This document shows positions 49,552 through 60,700 of a DNA stretch of 64,000 nucleotides, in pieces. Location of the stretch: positions 55,094,984 through 55,158,983 of the forward strand of contig NC_088300.1 in NCBI RefSeq assembly GCF_032854445.1, given 5' to 3'. This DNA is from Liolophura sinensis (Eukaryota; Mollusca; Polyplacophora; Chitonida; Chitonidae). How positions within the stretch are numbered: the first letter of the stretch is position 1; every line of letters starts with the position of its first letter. A program made the translations under genes and the position numbers. The notes beneath the pieces are model-generated. The model searched no databases. It had not been told where the DNA came from and saw nothing but the letters and a program-made list of their open reading frames with translations.

Positions 49552-51320
49552 TTGACAGACCACATTCAAAAAATTGTCTTCAAATGTATCCAATATGCAC
49601 ATGCAGTTTGACAAAAAAATGTTGTATGCATCACTGTGCAGTTTAACGAAACCAGACAGATCGAATCTACTTGATCCAATAACATGAAGTAATGAGAATT
49701 GTGCATAAATCTATGGCTACTGATGAAACATAATGATTGGAAAATGACACTGTGATATCCATTATATACAAACTTTTACAAAGATATATGAATAAATGAG
49801 TACTGTAAATCACAATAAGCTTGGGTAAAAACAGACTCAAAACTAAATTTCACAGATCTATACTACAAAGTCCTGCTAACTGTGTGCAAATGGCAAAGGT
49901 GAAAAAATTTAAAGGGAGATTAATTACAGGACATGATAGTGCACTTTTGATGGAAGCCATTTCAGTTCAAAACATCAAGACACAGCCTGTACTGTATGTT
50001 ATTTGATCTTGAAGGTCTGGTAAACATACAGTTAATGAATGCCTTTTTACACATTTCCTTTATCTTGAGACATACATAACTGTATATGGCATGGGGAAAG
50101 AGAAATACAAGTGGACCATATACAACTGAAAATAAAATACAAGAATACAACAATGCCCAAGTAAGGCCTGAGTAATAAATAACTGGTATTAATGTTGACT
50201 TTCTGGTCCTGTTTCAGAAGTAATTGGTTACACTCAACCCACAAACCATGTAGCAAACAATAAGACACCATATCTGGCCTGTACAAAGTACAGATCTCAA
50301 TAATGCTTTGGTGGCAGTTTCACCATTGTAAAAAGCATCACCTTCATATTCCTTCTGGAAACACACACAAAACAAATACCAAATGCTTTCTTACTGACCC
50401 ATGACTGGTCATGAAAATATCACATATCTAAAAATGTTTTTGTGAGCTTATGATTTTAAAGAGTACATCTGGTAAAAAGATCATACAGAAAAAAAAATCT
50501 GGTATAAAACTACCCTTCAAAGGGAACTCTATAAAATAGCAATGGAAAAGTAATGTACAAAATGCTTCTAAATAAAAGGAAGTCCACGGTTTTAAAGGAG
50601 ATCAGAATCAAATGTAACAATTACAGTTTTCAGAGATGGTAATTAGTGATGTAACATTTACATTCTATAGTATACACCACACAGAGCTGTCAATTACCAG
50701 TAGTTATCTCCCACATGTGGAGTGACAGCCATAAATAGATGGCACTACCAATCAGCACTAAGGACATCTCTGGCAGGGGTCCAGCACTATTTGGTCTGTG
50801 GTCAGCAATAATCAGCATCTCCATCTGTACTACCTGTGAAATCAGGGATAAAATAGATTGTTAGATCTCTGCACACCAAAGTCATGAAAGAGTGTGAACA
50901 TATTTTGTGCAAGACAACTTCACTGATCAACATCATAAACAGTGTTTGCCAACAAGTACGTTCAAAATATGTGTGACAGGGATTCAAAAGTACATTGTAC
51001 ATCAATCCCACCATTGATGTATTCCATGTTAATTGCAAGACAGTAGCAACTACAAAAACTATTCGACACATGAAAACAGTGCATTACCCACTGATCTATT
51101 TGATTCTTGCATGAAACCATACTGGAGAATATTTCACGTATACAAAGGCTCTCATTTTTATGAACAGAGCAAAGCAGAGTGCCCAAGGTTAACAAACAAC
51201 ATTTCACATATTACTGACAAATTTCACCACACTATTACACACTCACAAAATAGATGAGAAACTGGCATGCCTCAGTCAAATGATGGCTTTCAGACTGGCC
51301 ACAGCCATTACCTTTCCAGC

Positions 51321-51497
51321 TCAGATTGTATTCAAGGATGTTTTGGAAGAGTGACTAGCACTGTCCTCAGCGTCACTTCCTTGGCCTAACTTCTTCTCAA
51401 ACTCTAAAGCCTCTTCCTCAGCCTTTTCTTTCAGAGCCACCTGGTAGGCAATTTCAAAAGCTTCACCTAGTGTCAGAATTATCTCCCTTGCCAGGTC
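51321..51497 (-). CDS. ANKS1: ANKS1-like protein, last coding exon (PTB C-terminal helix and tail)
   Basis: This exon follows a good acceptor (TCTGTTATACAG before base 51497) and reads in phase 0 for 58 codons to a TGA at 51323-51321. It begins DLAREIILTLGEAFEIAYQ, which matches the C-terminal amphipathic helix of ANKS1A/ANKS1B PTB domains (EIILTLGQAFEVAYQ type, from memory). In PTB domains this helix caps the peptide-binding groove. It is followed by a charged, acidic stretch (KEKAEEEALEFEKKLGQGSD) and a Ser-rich end. Vertebrate ANKS1 proteins have longer and different tails, so the C-terminus looks lineage-specific or is one of several isoforms. A donor-like AAAG|GTAATG at 51312/51311, just after the stop, would allow a spliced 3' UTR. 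Family assignment is strong; the orthologue (ANKS1A versus ANKS1B) cannot be decided, as invertebrates usually have one gene. Confidence 0.85.
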   Translation of the reverse strand, partial: DLAREIILTLGEAFEIAYQVALKEKAEEEALEFEKKLGQGSDAEDSASHSSKTSLNTI

Positions 51498-53600
51498 CTG
51501 TATAACAGACAAAACGATCAACAAAGCTTACATAAAGAATGCCTAGCCCCAAAATATGAAGATAAAAATCTTATTTAAAACATAAAAATGAAAACTTCTT
51601 CAAATGTACAACATTTTTCTGACATGCTTGAAGTGCTAACTTGTTCTGATTAGATAGACATTATTATTCATTTCCTTTTCTTTGGGAAAAAATAATCAGC
51701 TACTGCACAAAACGCAGTAAGCTATTAAATAAACCAAAGTACATTTTTCTTTATAAAAGATTAATTAGCCATATGAATGTATAGTGGGAAGGAGCTGATG
51801 CGTGTAGGGCAGTGCAGAGTTGACAGGAATGTGAAGAATGATTTGTGCCATATAGCTGATGGTGAAGTAGAATTACTCAAGGGTGAAATAGCAACCAGCC
51901 AATTAACACCACTGTCAGTTTGCCCTGCGAGAAAAGCACCACACTACTTATCTACAGCTATTCTAACATTAATATAAAATACCACCAGGCTGCCTGTGGA
52001 TATACTTAAGAGTGTTGAGCCCCTCATCGACCAGTGTAGGCTTGCTACAACTGTACAGAGTTAAGGGGCTGACTTGGGGAGAGGACACGGATTTTGTGGG
52101 GCACAGAGTAGATCAGCCTGGGGGTAGAGCTAGACTTCTGATGGCCTTACGGATCTGCATGACTGAGTCCTTAATACAAGACCCTATTACAACAGATCCA
52201 TTATTTCTAATGTCTATTAGCTGAGATCCCATTATCAGCAACTGCATCAGGGCCATTTGTCATTTAGCCAGGTAAAGCTGGAGGTGTGAACTATTCTGTT
52301 GGCTGTCTCTACCTATGAGAACTCCCCTGTCCTATTTCTTACTCTGCCCGGCCCAGCCAAGTGCACTCAAGCGTAAGCAAACACTTAATTACCCAGCCAG
52401 AAAAAGACAAGTGCTTACGTTTAATTTCACCGACAAGCAAACCACATCATGCCGTCACAGTTGTAACAAATTCTGGCTAATCAAAATGTAAATTAAGGGC
52501 AGAGAACAGTAAGTGATTAGTGTAAAGTTGTGTGAAGGTGAGGTCTACACTTCACTCCTGTCACACATTTCACAATTATCTCCATAACTCATTCCTCAGG
52601 AAACCTTCAAGGAAATTCTGCATAATTAAATTCTACATGAAACTTCATCATTGACCTTTTCTGTTTTTACACGTGATCAAAACCCAATTTTCAAATAATT
52701 ACAATGGTGTTGTAAACAGCACAGTGACAAATTTTAACAGCTAGGCAGGTTTTGGAGAAAAAAACACCTTTGACACTGTACATCAATCATAATTACCCAG
52801 TTCCCATGCCCTAAGGTGTGATAAATTTCACAGGTGCGAACACGGAAATGAGGGATGAACATGTACAGAAAAATATACAACAAATCTAGAGTCTGTATGC
52901 AGACTGACAACTTTTCCCCCCTCGACATTTATATCAACATGTATAGGTATTTGGATCAGATATTAAAAAGAACAAATCCTCTTGAAGTACAGGTTTTGCA
53001 CCCCTCCCCCTCACCCACCCCAATGTATACAACACTCAAGATAAGAAACTGGGTACTTCATGTATATAAACAATGGCCTCTGTGACAACCACACATAATA
53101 CACAGTCCCCTGATTTACAAAGATCACCTGGAAATGTAATTAGACACAGTTTAATGCCTTTTAGCTGTTGGCACATTTGATGAGGGTACTGATAAGACTG
53201 ACCAGTGGGGAGTTGCTGGGGTTAATCATCTGCCTGTGTGTGGCACTTGGACTCATTCACTGCTCTGACACCCAGCTACTTTGTGTCAGCAAACCTTCAA
53301 CCTTCCCCACTCCCTGCTGCCCCCAGCTAGGCTTTCCAATTGGATTTCCCTCAGATAAACTACATCTGATTAGTCAGAAACAAATGCTACCTGGAGAAAT
53401 TAATTTTATTAGCAATGTACAAATGTGACACTTTGGCCATATTAAAGTTTTGAAAATAGTGAATATGATGGATGATCTTGTATTGATGGCATACAGTAAT
53501 GACATTTTAATGAATAAAAAAAACACTAGTTTAATATCAATATTGGCAATCTAATTGGACAGCCTAAAAGCCTAACCACATTTACAAAATTCTTAAAAGT

Positions 53601-53714
53601 TTTTATTTATTTATTTATTTGATATGCGTTTTACACCATACTAAAGAATATTTCACTTATACAACGGCAGCCAGTGGGCCATCTCTAGGTTGCCTGAAGA
53701 CCTTCCCACTTACG
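53601..53714 (-). repeat. SINE family 2, copy d (truncated, intronic)
   Basis: It starts with a TTTATTTATTTATTTATTT tail, then GATATGCGTTTTACACC, AAGAATATTTCACTTA and the signature as TATACAACGGCAGCCAG. Two of the CpGs seen in copy a are changed to CA here. It lies inside an intron of the ANKS1-like gene, in the same orientation as the gene. Confidence 0.75.
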
Positions 53715-56700
53715 AAAAGAGTTTTTAAGGAAAGCTTACAAGACAAAACATTAATGTAAATGTACACCGACTCAATTATCATTTCTAAGAATCAGCTTTC
53801 ATCTCAGATATGAGGGGAAAAAACGAACAAAACCAGCACCCTGAACAGAAGCCTGACATGTTGGTAATATGCAACATGGTTGTTCAGAATATTAAACGTA
53901 AATGTATCAGATGTTCTTTCCTCAACACAAAGGAAGATGACAGCAGTAAGCTATAAGATTCCCAGCTTTGTCATCGCTAGAAAGTAGCTTTCCCCATGGT
54001 CCTGAAAACTAGTTACACGAGTCATCAAAATCATCATTCCAAGTCACTTGGTTATTTAGAAACCTTAGAATCCAGTACTGACAGATTAATTCCTTTCTTT
54101 CATATTCTGGCAAAAGCCAGTTTTTCCATGCACAGTTTAATCATCCATTGCCAGCAAATAATCCACAATTAAACAGTCTACAGATGATCCAACAGTTCTT
54201 AGAATCAATTTGCAAAATGAAATTGCAGAGTGTGAAGAAGGTCACATATAACTGGAAATTAGCTATAAGAAATCATCCAGCATTAAGTCAAGAACACCAA
54301 ATTCAAAGTATCAGACATTTCTAAATCCAAACTCCCATGATCTAAAATGTACTACTGGCCCATTATAATGATCAAGCTACCAGAATCAATAGCCTATTGG
54401 CTTTAAAATAAAACCTACCTGTATCTCCTATCTATAGAACTTATGAGTTTCAACATAAAGAGGGAGAATGGTTTGAGAGAGTGACAGAAAAATAGCAATA
54501 CATCAACTTTTATATGAACCATGAGTATGTATAAGAACCCTTGATTTTCAAACTACTGGGATATGTTGCAACAGCCAGTCACACAGGTAACAGTAGATGA
54601 CAGTGTTTAAGCGGGTAAGAACAAGAAATGATACTGACAGTGGAAATCTATCAGCTGCCTAAGACCAGTGCAGAGACTCAATTCTGAGATTATGGGGAGC
54701 TTGGGGTGGTTGATTTCACAGCGCGGTGGACACAGATAAAAAGTCCTGCTCAGTTTGTTGTTGTGAGCTGCTGAGAGCAGTCACCTGTCGGCTGGCTGGA
54801 TATGGGGCAGAAGGCTTGACCATTGTGTGGGGGTTGGACAAGAGCTGATACCAGCCTGATACCCATCAGCTCAGACCCCTTGCATATCCAATACTGTCAC
54901 TGATCTCAACAGAGAAAATTGGCCATCCAATATCCACATAACACAACTGCCACAACACTCTCATCCACACTGAGACGGCCATTCTTAGACGCTGTCAACT
55001 AGATGACAGGCTACGGCTGCCAGTAATCTTTTCACAACATTCACTGTCTTCTTTCTGACTAGTGGGGCGGAACAATACCATCACCCTATCCGAACAGCAA
55101 TACAATGAGGAAAACAGCAAAACTGGCTACCACCGAAGCCCATATCTTCCCGATTCCCAGCAGGCTGCTAAAGACGGCTGAAATGAATTCTTCTGTTCAA
55201 AGTGTGAGTGGCAGAATTCGGTTTAATATCAGATTTATTACACCAATGAGTGGAGATGTGTGCTGGGGAGTTTCTCACCTTTCCGTCCCACTAAAGGATA
55301 ACCTATCATTAAAGATCGGTGACAATAGAGGCTGTAAGTACTGGTTTGACACCCCTACATTCAATCTGCTTCTGCTTCCATTCACAGGTCAAATCTCTAG
55401 AACTCTGCCATTTATCACCTAATAACCAGCACAACCAACTCTCAGTTTCATTCAATTTAGCATGCAAAGGAAAAGAATAACAACCATACAGCTCACATCA
55501 GTATTTGGTTATTATTACCATTTCCTGGTGGCAGAAGTGGGAAAACAACAACAACAAAAGGCAATTTACATAAGCTAAGATTCAAATTTTTAAACCTTGT
55601 TTATTAAGTTGGAATTAATACACCCACTGCCACACATGACCAACTCTTGGCTTCTTAATGCCTTGCACAAGGGTCCAGTTAAATGACCTCCTGACATTTC
55701 CTGGTCCATTCACAATGTAATAAGTGGCTCAATGATATCAAGGTCCAGAACTGTCAGATGGTCCAATAAGGCGAGCCACTAAATCATGGCCACACTTCAA
55801 CTTAGTGACTTGATGGCAACCCAGATTAAAATAACAAAAAATAGAAGTGCTTCAGATATGTTTATAGATCATCTGTTAACCAGATTACAGGCATGAACAC
55901 GAGAGCTTCAAGCCACACAGATCAACCAGCCCCACAGACTGGATGAAAAATAGGATTATACAGGAAACCTCATAAAAGACTGGATAAAAAGCAACTGGAC
56001 AAAGGTGAACTGACCGCAGCTTGTCCGCGGGTTGAAGGGACAGGCTGATGACCGGGTAGGTAAAGTAGGGGCGTGCTGGTCAGCCTATTGAGCAGGGCTG
56101 GTCACACACAATGTCACCCCCATTATCCCATACTGGCTTGAACACAGCATTGTCTATAAAAGCTCCTAAACCAATCAAACTGCAAGAGGTTAGAAATAAT
56201 ACATAGCTCTGATAGCCTGGCTAAGTCGTAAAATGGAGAGAGGATATCATAAAATACATGACATAAACTGAAAAAGTGCATCCCATAAAACAGAGGATAT
56301 GAAACTTAATGAGATCCTCTAAAGTCCCACAATGAACCCAAACTGGCTCCATGCAAACTAACTTTCTGTCAAAGTAACCAGCAACTTTGCAGAAGGCAAT
56401 ACAACGAACTTTGATCTATACTCACATCATATCCTCTTCATTATAGATTCTTTTTAGTTTTTTCTATAGGTGTGAATTATTTCTTCGCCGAAGCGCTTTA
56501 AAATTCAATACCACAGAATGCCACCTTGTGTGAATAAATTCTTTGGAACTTTGATTTAGATAAATGAACAAGATGTGGGTCCAATTTCACGCAGGCACTT
56601 CTGGCACCAGTCAAACTATGAAATATGATTTAAGGCCTTCCTTTTGGGGCTTTGGAATTAAAATTTTGACCACCTCACATGTTACAGAAAGACAACCAAA

Positions 56701-56803
56701 AAACACCATAGAAAAAAGGTTTTAAATTTTAAAAAGTCAGAATCTTTGTTGAATCAGCCCATAATGTATATCAGTGCAAGAGACAGCTGTGATATTGAGA
56801 TAG

Positions 56804-57075
56804 GATTTACTTATTTTTTTTCGTTTGATTGGCGTTTCACACTGTACTCAAAAATATTTCACTTATACAACAGCAGCCAGGCATTATGGTGGGAGGAACT
56901 GGGCAGAGCCCGGGGGAACCCACAACCATCCATAGGTTGCTGACAGACATTCCCAAACATGGCTGGAGCGGAAGCTGGCATAAGCTGGGCGTGAACTCAC
57001 AGTGATCGCACTGATGAGCAACTTCTGGGTCGTTGCGCCATGCTGGCATGCTGGCACACTAACCACCATTGAGAC
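56804..57075 (-). repeat. SINE family 2, copy e (near full length, intronic)
   Basis: This is the most complete copy of the family: a T-rich tail, GATTGGCGTTTCACAC, the signature as TATACAACAGCAGCCAG, CATTATGGTGGGAGGAACTG, AGGTTGCTGACAGACATTCC, GAGCGGAAGCTGGC, and a reversed tRNA-like head near 56995-57075. On the minus strand the head contains GTGGTTAGTGTGCCAGC (A-box-like) and GTGAGTTCACGCC (B-box-like). The head end lies only about 40 bp from the splice donor of the PTB exon at 57116. Every CpG of the signature has decayed to CA in this copy. Confidence 0.8.
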
Positions 57076-57115
57076 AGGAAGTCTTACATTAAGGAAAACC
57101 GACTGAAGAACTTAC

Positions 57116-57253
57116 CGTTCGGCTTACGCTGAACACATGGCAATAGTGTTTACTGGTCTCTCTGTCTTTGGTGATGTAAGCAAAAAAGTTCAAGTTTTCT
57201 GGATCTTGACATGCACAAAAGATGTTCCCAATTTCATGTTCACAGACAACTCT
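57116..57253 (-). CDS. ANKS1: ANKS1-like protein, PTB domain core exon
   Basis: A 138-bp exon of 46 codons in phase 0, between acceptor CTGATTTCAG and donor ACG|GTAAGT. The product runs [20 protein letters not shown], then [20 protein letters not shown]. This is the central part of a PTB/PID domain: EHEI-x-NI-x-CA(A)QDP and FAYITKD are characteristic of ANKS1A/ANKS1B, and HYCHVF forms the strand before the C-terminal helix. ANKS1 PTB domains bind NPXY-type motifs and link receptors or adaptors such as Eph receptors or APP family proteins; this function is known for vertebrate members and only inferred here. A second in-frame donor, GC|GTAAGC, lies 12 bases upstream (exon end 57128); only the downstream donor preserves the usual six-residue spacing between HVF and the next conserved motif. 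This exon retains three CpGs at its 3' end although the flanking introns are CpG-poor. Confidence 0.88.
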
Positions 57254-57703
57254 CTGAAATCAGGAAATAAACTGATACTTAAATATACAAATTAGTCAGC
57301 AATGCTGATACATGTATGCAAGTATTTCTAACATTCACCAGATGTACAAGAAATCTTTCCTCTGATATAACACAGATAATAGCCACATATCTTCAAGATA
57401 TCTTGGGAAAATGTATAATTGCTTAACCTATTTTTTTACCCTTTTTGCACATGTGCAATGCAATTACAAAATCATTTTTAGCAATAAAATAATTCTTGTA
57501 TGAGCATAGAAATTTGTGAAAACACATGGAAAGCAGCATTATTCAAGGTAATCTGATCTGTTTTGTTTATTAAAAATGATAACTTTAATTTCAATTGCAG
57601 AAAGTTGGCAATAAGAAAGAAAAGCCATAAAAGACAAATTCTGATTAGAGAAGTTTTTAATGAGAGGGTTTCATTAGCAGAAAAAACAACAACAAACCTT
57701 TAC
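57254..57703 (-). other. Intron of the ANKS1-like gene (450 bp)
   Basis: It starts with GTAAAGG at 57703 and ends with ATTTCAG at 57254. It is AT-rich with almost no CpG. Nothing else was recognised. Confidence 0.8.
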
Positions 57704-57790
57704 CTTAGTTTTGGCATCAATAAACTTGACTCCCTTGTATGATATGGACAACATAATCACTGGTATTTTACCTAATGCATCAGCAGAATT
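57704..57790 (-). CDS. ANKS1: ANKS1-like protein, PTB domain beta-strand exon
   Basis: An 87-bp exon of 29 codons, phase 0 at both ends, with acceptor TATTTTTCAG and donor AAG|GTAAAG. It encodes IPVIMLSISYKGVKFIDAKT, which corresponds to the strand-turn-strand segment (P-x-I-x-LSISYKGVKFIDA) typical of the ANKS1 PTB domain. It joins directly to the exon at 57253, whose first residues continue the domain. The preceding PTB exon, expected to encode a YLGS-like motif and a RGT-type loop, was not found in the remaining 6.2 kb, so it probably lies past base 64000, behind an intron of at least that length. Confidence 0.87.
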
Positions 57791-59459
57791 CTGAAAAATA
57801 CAACGGCAATACATAAATAATGCTAAAACGCTAGATACTCAGCGGTGTATTAGCCTTGAGTTTCAGGCCAAGGTTGCTGCACTACAACAATGATGCTCAG
57901 AATGCATACATAAAACAATGGATTAAATCTGGCAGTAGGAATATCGTCTATCCTGCATAATTTTTTTAGTAGACCTTCTTTTCTCATAATAACACTAGAG
58001 CAGCAGGCCATCAGAATCTTAGGTGATGCAATATTAGGCCAAGGCAAAAACTCTTCGCGCCCAGAGTTATTTACTGAGCAGTACATTTTCACAACTGAAT
58101 TTGTGACAAGTTAAGACATACCCTTAAGAAGGAATCAGAACTGTTAGCAGTTCGTGCAAATGAAGTTCACCATTCCTGCAGGTTACAATAACATTTATTC
58201 TTTTTTACATCAACCCATGCTTTTGAAACATGAAACTGCTTTTCATTTTTCTGTTTTTTTTTTTTTTTTCTTCATCCAAACAGTACTTTATATTGGCAGA
58301 ATGGCTACAATAGAAGCAGCTGGTGGTATTTACAAGAGCCAACTGATTGTTGTTCCCCTGTTTATGACCTCCACCCTCCACCCCACCACACACACTTAAA
58401 GATCATCAAAAGCCTGCAGTGTAAATAGATTTCAACCATTAAGTCCTCTGACATACAGGTCAAACACAGAAAGTAGACTATAGATGAAGAGATAAACCAG
58501 TTCCACCTAGCACAAAGATTTACAAATATGATTTAAACATGAAAGGTTTTTGTACCTTCTCAAGTGGGTTGGTCATGTACCGTTTTGGTAACATAAAACT
58601 AGGTTTTTCATGAGAGATTAGAAAAAAGTACTTGACGGAACAAACATTTTGATTTGGTCACATACACACAGAATCTCTTCAATACCAGGATTCTGAAGAG
58701 TTGGCACAATAATGCGGGTTTGAGCTAAAATAACATACAGCTTTGGAATGACGTGAAGTGTTTGGAAAAAGTATGGGAGGGGGTGAAGTTTCTCCCGCAG
58801 AGACTTGTTTAATTCATCTTGATAACAAGGTGTATAGACAGAGGGTAAACCCCTGAGCGGCCCAGACAAACACCTTGACATATCATCTTTATGTTATTAA
58901 GGGGATGGTCTCCGTCAGCTGCTGATAGAAGATGAAGTCTATTTCATGTGTAATGAAGCAAAGCAAAGTTTCTCTTCTCAGAGCTAACATCCAACCTTAA
59001 GCCAGCAAAACTGAGGTAATACATCACAGCTCTCCTTCCAGCCTACTGCACCCCTTCTAAGGCTTAGCTTGATAAATTTGGCTGAATTAATCCACATCAT
59101 TAAGTATTGGGAAATAAACGCTGCTCCAAAGGGGCACGATAACAGCAAACAGACCTTGGTGACATGAAGACGGCAGTTTTGAAGAATGTCTCTCAAATGG
59201 AGGTATGAGAGTTGGGGAGGCTTATCGCTTCAAACCACCATTCAATTTATGATGGATTCTTTAGAAGAAGTCTTAATGAGAGATGCTAATCACAGCTTTC
59301 CGTCTGTACTCCTATCTACCCTCTTACCAAGGCTGGAAATTGAAATTGTAATCCTTGATTAAATACGCTCCACTGACACTTTCACATGCAGTCAATGCCA
59401 AAAAACTGGGGTTGTTCAAACAGATCAAATAACAAAAAAAAGCACTTCTTACAAAAACC

Positions 59460-60700
59460 ATATTTTCTTCGGTGGCAGTGTGGGTAGAGCATACTAGTGA
59501 ACGAACATTTCTTGTATTGTTCCTCGACAAAAGAAACAAACCAGTTTGTCATTTGGTTGGAGACAAGCTGGGTTGTGAGGGTAAAACAAACAAAAGCCTA
59601 CTCGTGTGGATTGGGACAAACCTCTGCTCAGCGAGACACAACCAGAAAAATGAAGGGGAGAAAAAAGTTGATGATAAGCAGCGTATTAGAGGGTTGAGGA
59701 GGAAATGTGATCTCCACGGTTATTGATTTGGATTGTTGGAGAGGGCCTTTCTCTCTGCTAGTTCTCCACACCACAACGCCACTGCTTAGGTAGGTGCAAT
59801 TGGATTACATCAAGCCAGTCAACCTGTTCATGGAAGCAGAAACAGTGATTTGGCGGCGACAATAGTTGGGCATTTATCAAGTGCTGCCATCTATCTTCCC
59901 CCTCAATGTACAGGTCATCTTTACTGATAGACAGCTTTCTATGCCAGCCAGGGCTAATATCATTTACTTCATTTCTAAGCAACCCAACACTTGCTTCACT
60001 CTCAACGCAAACCCTCAATATTGTTTTTGGCGAGAGTCAATCCTGGCAGGGTCTTTCAGCTGGGCCACAGGGAGCCAGGCCTCCTGAATAACGAATGTCT
60101 CTTTTCAAAAGGGCAGACAACAGTGATAGTTAATTGAATTCCTCTAGCCAGTTTTCAACTCTCAATAACTAGCCAGAAAAAAAGCTGTCCCTGTCAGCGA
60201 GCGTCTAGTCCGTCTCATGGCCACAAAACACAACGCTCGGCCTGTGACACATCTCTCTACATAAAACACTTATTACACTTCTTTGACACGTCCATTTTGG
60301 CAGGTCTCATAAAGCTATGTACTGGCTAATGTTTGGGGGCTATCATACCCCATTTAACCATGGCCTTTGTTTCCCTTCAGCCCTCACTTTTGAGGTGACA
60401 AAGCCTATTCACATGTTACACAAGTTCCAAACAGTTTTTCACAGTTCAACACTAGACAGATTCCCCGGCCCATTCTCAGAGATGTAATGTACACCAGCAG
60501 GCAGTTTGTGGGCCGATGATAATTCCGGTGGGGGAGGGAGATGGCTGCTGCACCCCCTCTCAGTGAGGCTAATTCCCTCGCCCTTAAAGAAGAGACTTAC
60601 CCTAGGGACATACATGCACTTAACACATCTACTGTCAATGCCACAAAGGACTTAGCTCTTCTGTTATAGAGACACCAGCTTATGGCAGTACGGGGGTATG
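59460..60700. promoter_or_regulatory. Complex GC-richer block in the large intron
   Basis: Compared with flanking intron DNA, this block has fewer homopolymer runs, more balanced base use and retained CpGs, for example near 59850 (GGCGGCGACAATAG) and 60196-60240. It has no open frame with recognisable homology. Intronic enhancers or conserved elements look like this, but the sequence alone cannot show it. Confidence 0.22.

Larger units (their letters stand above)
51498..57115 (-). other. Intron of the ANKS1-like gene (5.6 kb)
   Basis: Bounded by GTAAGT at the high end and TTATACAG at the low end. It is CpG-poor and AT-rich, with two family-2 SINE copies (53601-53714 and 56804-57075). Short frames such as 55105-55422 and 53168-53428 have no recognised homology and no convincing splice context. 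No further exon was found between the two coding exons, which join in frame with no PTB residues missing. Confidence 0.75.

Noticed and set aside
55105-55422. 105-codon plus-strand frame inside the ANKS1-like intron
   Set aside because: Peptide resembles no known family, and there is no acceptor or donor in matching phase.
58570-58620. Possible minus-strand exon ending CTTGAGAAG before GTACAA, upstream of the PTB exons
   Set aside because: The peptide (ending RYMTNPLEK) does not match the expected N-terminal PTB segment and the donor is weak.
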